DNA of 19,207 nucleotides, from the NCBI GenBank assembly GCA_947448975.1, contig CANFPR010000004.1, positions 1 to 19,207 on the forward strand, in the 5' to 3' direction. The notes under the pieces are model-generated. The model saw nothing but the letters and a program-made list of their open reading frames with translations, made no database searches and was not told where the DNA came from. Below, one piece after another: positions 14,645-19,207 of this stretch. Both the position numbers and the translations under genes were made by a program. Origin of the DNA: Micrococcales bacterium (GTDB taxonomy: Bacteria > Actinomycetota > Actinomycetes > Actinomycetales > Microbacteriaceae). How positions within the stretch are numbered: the stretch's first letter is position 1; every line of letters starts with the position of its first letter.

Positions 14645-16450
14645 ATGATCTTCGAACGAATATCTAGATCAAACCTCGCGCTTCTGCTGCTAACTGCAGC
14701 CGGGCTGTTTCTCGGGTTGTTGCTTTCTAACCCGCTGTTTTTCATCTTCGGCTCGGTGCTTGGGTTTGGTATTGCGGTTCATCTCGTTTGGGTTGCCGTG
14801 CGCGCAGGAGGCATGGGCTCCGATGTTCTTGCGCTGATTTCGATTGTTGCTACGGCTCTAACTGGCGAGTGGCTCGCCGGTTCGATAATCTCCGTGATGC
14901 TCGCAACAGGTCAAGCCCTGGAGTCTTGGGCCGCAGGCCAGGCAAGGTCGAAACTCGAAGCTCTGGTGAAACGCTCGCCCCGAGTGGTGCAGCTCTTGCA
15001 TAGCGATGGTTCGGTGGTCGAGACCGACGTAAGTAAAGTCAGCATCGGTGATCGTTTTCTGGTGAGAGCGGGCGAGGTTGTTGCTGTCGATGCCAGGCTC
15101 GAGGCCGATGCCATTTTCGACGAGTCTGCACTAACCGGCGAACCGCTGCCAAGAACCCGGCTAACCGGAGACGAAGTGCCTTCGGGCGTTGTAAACGCGG
15201 GATCTTCGGTGGCGATGGTGGCCACAACAACCGCTGAGTCATCGACCTACGCTGCGTTGGTGCGTTTAGTGCAGCAGGCCAAAGCTAGTTCTGCACCAGG
15301 TGTTCGCATGGCCAACCGTTGGGCCATCTGGTTCGTGCCTCTGAGCCTAGGTCTTGCGTTGGCGGCTTGGCTCGTTTCGGGTGATGTCGAACCGGCCATC
15401 GCTGTGCTGGTTGCGGCAACCCCGTGCCCTCTAATTTTGGCGATACCGATCGCAATCATTTCGGGTATCTCTCGAGCCGCGGTAAATGGGGCGATTATCA
15501 AGGATGGCGCTGCGCTCGAAGCTCTGGCATCGAGTCAAGTTCTTCTCGTTGACAAGACGGGCACGCTCACGCTCGGTGGTCCTGAGGTTACAAACATCCA
15601 AGCAGCACCGGGTATTTTGGCCAACGACATTCTGCGCATGGCTGCAACACTCGAACAATCGAGTGCACACATTTTGGCTAAGGCCATTGTTCGAGCGGCG
15701 CAGGCTAAATCGATTGCGCTGGGTGCGCCGATCGAAGTTACCGAGGTTCTGGGTGAAGGGCTCTTCGGGGTTTTTGAAGGTCGCCGAATTCGCGTTGGTC
15801 GGCTTGCCGAACCGGCACCGGATTGGGTGACTCTGAGCACTTCGCTTCAAATTTGCGTGGATGTCGACGACCAGGTGATTGGCGTCATCGACCTAAACGA
15901 TCCCATTCGTCATGATGCCGCTTCGACGGTCTGTCGGCTTAGAGGCCTCGGCATTAGGCGAGTGCTTTTGGTAACCGGCGACCGCAAGGCTGCTGGCGAA
16001 GAAGTTGGCCGAGAGGTGGGCGTCGACGAGGTTTTTGCCGAATGCCGCCCTGAGCACAAACTCGAAATAGTGGAGTTAGAAAAGGCAAAAGCCGCTGGTT
16101 CGGTGTTGGTAGTTGGCGATGGAATCAATGATTCTCCGGCGCTTGCCGCTGCAGACGTTGGAGTGGCCATGGGCGCTCGCGGTGCAACAGCAGCCAGCGA
16201 AACCGCTGATGTTGTCATTATCGAAGACTCGATCTCTCGCCTCGGCGACGCAATCGAAATCTCTAAAGGTGCTCGAAATCGTGCATTGCAGGCTGCCGCG
16301 CTAGGCATGGGGCTCTCTGTTGTGGCCATGGTTTCGGGAGCTTTCGCACTAACCACGGTTACTCAAAACGCTTTGATTCAAGAGTTCATTGATGCACTGG
16401 CAATAATGTGGGCATTGGTGCCAACCAAGCTCACGAAACAGAAAAGGTAG
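14645..16450 (+). CDS. P1B-type heavy-metal-translocating ATPase with TPC membrane motif
   Basis: 601-residue membrane ATPase, short for the family. It lacks an N-terminal metal-binding domain (no GMTCxxC or His-rich segment). Helices: four N-terminal (about 9-90), two flanking the ion motif (about 228-275) and two C-terminal (about 548-592). Catalytic parts: TGE (164-166, actuator), phosphorylated Asp303 in DKTGTLT, TGD (444-446) and GDGINDSPAL (491-500). The ion-site motif is TPCPL (259-263) instead of CPC, SPC or CPH. The nucleotide-domain HP dipeptide is His-Ile (SSAHILA, 339-345). TPC-type pumps are called P1B-5 and have been tied to nickel or iron in characterised members; the substrate here is unknown. 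Only a weak G-rich ribosome site precedes the ATG. DUF998 follows after 3 nt, so both are one operon with the lipoprotein gene. Confidence 0.88.
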   Translation: MIFERISRSNLALLLLTAAGLFLGLLLSNPLFFIFGSVLGFGIAVHLVWVAVRAGGMGSDVLALISIVATALTGEWLAGSIISVMLATGQALESWAAGQARSKLEALVKRSPRVVQLLHSDGSVVETDVSKVSIGDRFLVRAGEVVAVDARLEADAIFDESALTGEPLPRTRLTGDEVPSGVVNAGSSVAMVATTTAESSTYAALVRLVQQAKASSAPGVRMANRWAIWFVPLSLGLALAAWLVSGDVEPAIAVLVAATPCPLILAIPIAIISGISRAAVNGAIIKDGAALEALASSQVLLVDKTGTLTLGGPEVTNIQAAPGILANDILRMAATLEQSSAHILAKAIVRAAQAKSIALGAPIEVTEVLGEGLFGVFEGRRIRVGRLAEPAPDWVTLSTSLQICVDVDDQVIGVIDLNDPIRHDAASTVCRLRGLGIRRVLLVTGDRKAAGEEVGREVGVDEVFAECRPEHKLEIVELEKAKAAGSVLVVGDGINDSPALAAADVGVAMGARGATAASETADVVIIEDSISRLGDAIEISKGARNRALQAAALGMGLSVVAMVSGAFALTTVTQNALIQEFIDALAIMWALVPTKLTKQKR

Positions 16451-16453
16451 AAC

Positions 16454-17086
16454 GTGTCTCAACAAGTCGCTACATCGAAACCGCTCGGGCTAATTGCAAA
16501 ACCGGCCCTGGTGGCTGCCATCATCGGGCCGATCCAGTCTGCCTCGGGTTGGCTAATCGCTGGGTCACTCTGGGTTGGCTACGATCCTGTTCGCCAGACC
16601 ATCAGCGACCTAGCCGCCGATGAGTCGCCGGTTAAAGCCATCATGTCTTCGTTTTTCGTGTTCGGGGGGTTGCTCACGCTGATTGCCGCGATTTACGCAC
16701 GCACCTTATCTATGCCGGGGCGTGTAGCGCTGTTCATCTCGGCGCTCTGCACCTTTGGTCTCACCATTTTTCCAACTCCGCTGGTTGGCTACTCCATTTG
16801 GCATCGCATCTTTGCGATCAGTTCGTTTGCTCTATCGGCCGGATGGCCGCTGCTGGCGATGCGGGTTAGAAAAGATGCACCTTGGATTCTGCGCCCAACG
16901 GCCACAATCATCGGCACCGCTGCACAAACCGCTCTGGCCCTATGGTTCTTGAGTACTTGGACCGACCCTTCGGCAACCGCAGTTGGAGTTTGGGAGCGCG
17001 TTGTTGCTGTCTCGCAAGCGCTGTACGTTTCGGTTGTCGTTGTGGTTTGCTACTTGCAGCAGCGTAAGACTCGCTCAGTAGCTTAG
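16454..17086 (+). CDS. DUF998-family integral membrane protein
   Basis: 210-residue hydrophobic protein with about six predicted helices (roughly 17-38, 60-83, 90-108, 113-135, 145-165 and 180-202). The segment WVGYDPVRQTISDLAADESP (40-59), with its conserved ISDL element after the first helix, matches DUF998 proteins, whose biochemical role is unknown. It starts with GTG; AAGG immediately before the ATPase stop codon lies 6 nt upstream. The 3-nt gap to the P-type ATPase means tight co-transcription and possible translational coupling. The gene converges on the esterase-like gene with 20 nt between stops; no hairpin terminator is evident there. Confidence 0.78.
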   Translation: MSQQVATSKPLGLIAKPALVAAIIGPIQSASGWLIAGSLWVGYDPVRQTISDLAADESPVKAIMSSFFVFGGLLTLIAAIYARTLSMPGRVALFISALCTFGLTIFPTPLVGYSIWHRIFAISSFALSAGWPLLAMRVRKDAPWILRPTATIIGTAAQTALALWFLSTWTDPSATAVGVWERVVAVSQALYVSVVVVVCYLQQRKTRSVA

Positions 17087-17106
17087 CTTTTGCGGTAGCA
17101 GTAGAA

Positions 17107-17733
17107 CTACCCGAGCTGCGCCGTCACGTAGGTTGCCACGTCATGCATGACGCGTGCGTCAATCGAGTGCCCCAAGCCTTCGTAGTTCTTGGTTTGAGCT
17201 CGGGTGTGCGACTGCAGCCAGGTGTTGAGAGCGCTCACTGCCTCGCGCGTGATCATCGAATCTTGGGCGCCGCGACCATAGAAAACCTTCGGGCGATCGA
17301 GTTTTAACTGGGCATCGGCCGGTTGTTCGCCGCTGTACATGAATCCCGCCAAAATTACCGTGGCAGCGAGCCGTGATGGTCTGGTACGCAGAAGCTGAGT
17401 GGCCATCAGCCCACCCTGCGAGAACCCCAGCACAACCAGCGGTGAATCATCGGGGATGTTCTGCTCAACCCACTGCCAAACGGCTTCGGTTGCGGGAAGC
17501 ACCTCTTCGGCTGTTGGGTTTAGCGGATTAGTCATGCCATACCAAGCGAAAGCATCGTGGCTTAGAGCAAGGGGTGCTCTAAGGGCCGCCCAAGGCATTT
17601 CGGGCAAAAAACTCATGAGGCTAGCCAGGTCGCGTTCGTTAGCGCCGTATCCGTGCAAAAGCAGCGCTACCGGCTGGCCGGGTTCAATGAGTTCGAGGCC
17701 CTGCGAAACGAACTTAGAAATGTTCAACGACAT
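17107..17733 (-). CDS. Alpha/beta hydrolase, phospholipase/carboxylesterase family
   Basis: 208-residue cytosolic serine hydrolase of the acyl-protein-thioesterase/carboxylesterase-2 type. The triad is visible: Ser105 in GFSQGG, Asp158 in GAQDSMI and His189 in GLGHSID. LLHGYGANERDL (25-36) provides the oxyanion-hole HG motif. Length is typical. These enzymes hydrolyse short acyl esters or lysophospholipids; the natural substrate cannot be read from sequence. The ATG has only a weak TTGAG ahead of it. The YCII-like gene ends 21 nt upstream on the same strand, so the two probably form an operon. Confidence 0.87.
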   Translation of the reverse strand: MSLNISKFVSQGLELIEPGQPVALLLHGYGANERDLASLMSFLPEMPWAALRAPLALSHDAFAWYGMTNPLNPTAEEVLPATEAVWQWVEQNIPDDSPLVVLGFSQGGLMATQLLRTRPSRLAATVILAGFMYSGEQPADAQLKLDRPKVFYGRGAQDSMITREAVSALNTWLQSHTRAQTKNYEGLGHSIDARVMHDVATYVTAQLG

Positions 17734-17754
17734 GACTCAAGCCTAGGTGGCTAG

Positions 17755-18099
17755 CTAGTTGACCGATTCTTCGTCGAATATGAACTCTCTAACCTCTTGA
17801 GGGCAACGGCAACCCTTGGCGATCTTGGCCGCCCAGAAATAAGCCTCCTGCGCGGTCTCTACTTCGATTACCGAGAAGCCACCGAGTCGCACATCGCTGG
17901 CTTTTATGGGGCCATCGGTGACTGCACCGTCTTCGGTGACCACCACTGGCTTGTCTTCGAAGAAGCCCCCGCCGAAGATCCAAACGCCGGCAGCCTTTGC
18001 TTCGCGCACAACCGCGTGTGATTCGTCGGCAACCTGTTGCCATTCGTGGTCGGCAACCTGCATGTCGCCGTCGTTAAAAGAAATGATGAAGCGCTTCAA
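17755..18099 (-). CDS. YCII-related (DGPF-type) domain protein
   Basis: Small cytosolic protein of 114 residues with the YCII/DGPF alpha-beta fold: MKRFIISFNDGD start, GGGFFEDKP, then TDGPIKASDVRLGGFSVIEV, the family's TDGPF...LGGF block. A CRCP motif follows near the C-terminus. DGPF proteins are often found near ECF sigma factors and have no settled biochemical role. Two TTG starts compete. TTG 18099 has GAGAGG 5 nt upstream and gives the usual 'MKxF' family N-terminus, so it is chosen. TTG 18123 has GAGGAG 5 nt upstream and would add eight residues. The esterase-like gene follows after 21 nt. No sigma factor gene is nearby in the window. Confidence 0.78.
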   Translation of the reverse strand: MKRFIISFNDGDMQVADHEWQQVADESHAVVREAKAAGVWIFGGGFFEDKPVVVTEDGAVTDGPIKASDVRLGGFSVIEVETAQEAYFWAAKIAKGCRCPQEVREFIFDEESVN

Positions 18100-18192
18100 G
18101 GTTTCCTCTCCAGCTGCAGTCAAGATGGCTCCTCATGAGTCATCCCACTTGCAAATCTAAGCATCCAAGCAGAACAGAAAGACAATATTACG

Positions 18193-18198
18193 TAGACT
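18193..18198 (+). promoter_or_regulatory. Candidate -10 element upstream of the GGDEF gene
   Basis: TAGACT, 6 nt before an ATG at 18205, in the 139-nt region between the divergent YCII-like gene and the GGDEF gene. Initiation about 7 nt downstream would give a roughly 35-nt leader before the GGDEF ATG. That leader contains a G-rich run (18222-18227) and a 14-codon reading frame from 18205 whose TAG stop overlaps the GGDEF coding start. No clear -35. Confidence 0.4.
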
Positions 18199-18238
18199 TC
18201 AAGCATGCGGCTCATGTCGGGCGGGGGATTGGCTTTTG

Positions 18239-19192
18239 ATGTCAGATAGTTCAGGCGCACCTGAAGAGCCCACAGTTGCCGAAGCACTTCAGAGCCAACT
18301 AGACCTTATTGGTAAGGCGCTCGATGCCAGCAAAGACGGTTTTGCGATTTGGCGAGCGGTTCGTTCGAGCGATGGCTCGATAATCGATTTCAACCTTTTG
18401 CTCATGAACAAAGCTGGTGCTGATGCCGCCGGACAACCACGCGGTGATCTGATCGGCCGCACCCTCACCGATGTGGTGGGCACTGAAACAGCCGCCGGTC
18501 TGCAACTTCTATTTGCTAGAGCCCTCAACGAAGAGCACGGTGTTAAAGAAATCGTGCCCGCCGTTTCAAAAGACAACATTCATGGATTCTTCGAAAACAC
18601 CGTCGTACCGTTTGGTCGAGACCTGGTCTTTGCCACCTACCGTGACGTGAGCACCGAAGAACGTGAACACACTAAGTTGCTTTGGCTTTCTGAACACGAC
18701 TTTCTAACCGGAATGCCCAATAGAGCGAAGCTAGAAAGTGCTTTGGCAAAAAGTATTTCTGAGGCCAGAGAATCGAATTCTCTTTTGTCTTTCGTCTTTA
18801 TCGACATCGACTATTTCAAAACGGTTAATGACACGTACGGCCACGATGTGGGCGATGCGCTACTGGTCAACTTTGTAAAACGTATTCGTAACTCTCTGCC
18901 AGAGACATCACTGGTTGCCAGAATCGCTGGAGATGAGTTTGCGATCTTGATTCAAGACGTTAAAGGCGAGGCGCACATGCGTGAACTCATGGACGAGGTT
19001 TTCTCAGCCATGAAGCGCCCATTCACTCGCGAGGGCCTTGAGTTAGCTATCACTTGCTCTGCCGGTTGCGCATTGGCAGATGGTTCGCAACATCCCGATG
19101 AAGTTGTTCGCGTTGCCGACAAAATCATGTATCAGGCTAAGAACGAAGGCAGAAATCGCTATTTGGTCACGACCATGAAGAGCGCTATTTAG
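18239..19192 (+). CDS. PAS-GGDEF diguanylate cyclase (AGDEF active site)
   Basis: 317-residue soluble signalling protein. A PAS-like sensor (about 20-138; LDASKDGFAIWRAV then FATYRDVSTEERE) is joined by a short helix to a GGDEF domain (about 150-312). HDFLTGMPNR (153-162) is the conserved domain start, FIDIDYFKTVND (187-198) carries the metal ligand Asp189, GHDVGD (201-206) is conserved, and the signature loop is AGDEF (230-234). Such domains make cyclic di-GMP from two GTP. AGDEF variants can be active because the essential G-D/E-E-F part is kept. No RxxD inhibitory site sits five residues before the signature (the stretch is ETSLVARI), so product inhibition through that site is unlikely. 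No membrane helices and no EAL domain. ATG 18239 is used; a TTG directly precedes it. The PAS ligand is unknown. Confidence 0.88.
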   Translation: MSDSSGAPEEPTVAEALQSQLDLIGKALDASKDGFAIWRAVRSSDGSIIDFNLLLMNKAGADAAGQPRGDLIGRTLTDVVGTETAAGLQLLFARALNEEHGVKEIVPAVSKDNIHGFFENTVVPFGRDLVFATYRDVSTEEREHTKLLWLSEHDFLTGMPNRAKLESALAKSISEARESNSLLSFVFIDIDYFKTVNDTYGHDVGDALLVNFVKRIRNSLPETSLVARIAGDEFAILIQDVKGEAHMRELMDEVFSAMKRPFTREGLELAITCSAGCALADGSQHPDEVVRVADKIMYQAKNEGRNRYLVTTMKSAI

Positions 19193-19207
19193 GGGCATCC
19201 GGGTAGA

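Noticed and set aside
1..19207. CRISPR array, insertion sequence, prophage or integrase-related element
   Set aside because: No regularly spaced repeats, terminal inverted repeats, transposase or integrase motifs were found on either strand.

Overview
The window looks like a compact chromosome segment from a small-genome actinobacterium, most likely a member of Microbacteriaceae of the freshwater or marine Luna type (Rhodoluna/Aquiluna-like). This is inference from mid-range GC, an actinobacterial-type nicotinamidase, GTG/TTG starts, TANNNT-type -10 elements directly in front of ATG codons, very short intergenic gaps and the gene families present. There are 15 protein-coding genes. I see no rRNA, tRNA, CRISPR array, insertion sequence or phage gene. 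No gene-free stretch exceeds about 190 bases (13814-14004).

Left part (1-6977), nitrogen and redox metabolism plus cell envelope: the 3' part of a class I glutamine-amidotransferase-like gamma-glutamyl-GABA hydrolase (cut by the window edge); a MarR-type regulator; divergently from it an aspartate ammonia-lyase with a perfect inverted repeat in the shared promoter region; a secreted, membrane-anchored CopC-like protein; a D-Ala-D-Ala carboxypeptidase of the PBP4/S13 family; nicotinamidase (NAD salvage); and a succinate-semialdehyde dehydrogenase. The gamma-Glu-GABA hydrolase and the dehydrogenase could be two steps of one route from putrescine or GABA to succinate, but they are not adjacent.

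Middle part (6974-13813), sugar-nucleotide and glycan metabolism: galT and galK form a two-gene Leloir operon on the minus strand with a TTGA stop/start overlap. A divergent TerC-family membrane protein follows, separated from galU by a perfect 20-bp-stem bidirectional terminator. galU (UDP-glucose pyrophosphorylase) lies 7 nt downstream of, and is probably co-transcribed with, an 860-residue protein. That protein joins a helical N-terminal region, a polysaccharide pyruvyltransferase-like domain and a GT8 glycosyltransferase domain. It is the most unusual gene here and suggests a pyruvate-decorated surface glycan made from UDP-hexose.

Right part (14005-19192): a small lipoprotein of unknown function, a short P1B-type metal ATPase with a TPC transmembrane motif, a DUF998 membrane protein (these three probably form one operon), a convergent pair encoding a YCII/DGPF protein and a phospholipase/carboxylesterase-like hydrolase, and finally a PAS-GGDEF diguanylate cyclase with an AGDEF active site.

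Convergent neighbours repeatedly share their stop regions (CTAA overlaps of 4 nt at two junctions, 8 nt at a third). Several genes lack a Shine-Dalgarno sequence but carry a -10-like hexamer 6-7 nt before the ATG, as expected for leaderless mRNAs. Several starts were moved from the longest reading frame to a downstream GTG, TTG or ATG where ribosome-binding sites or family conservation favour it.
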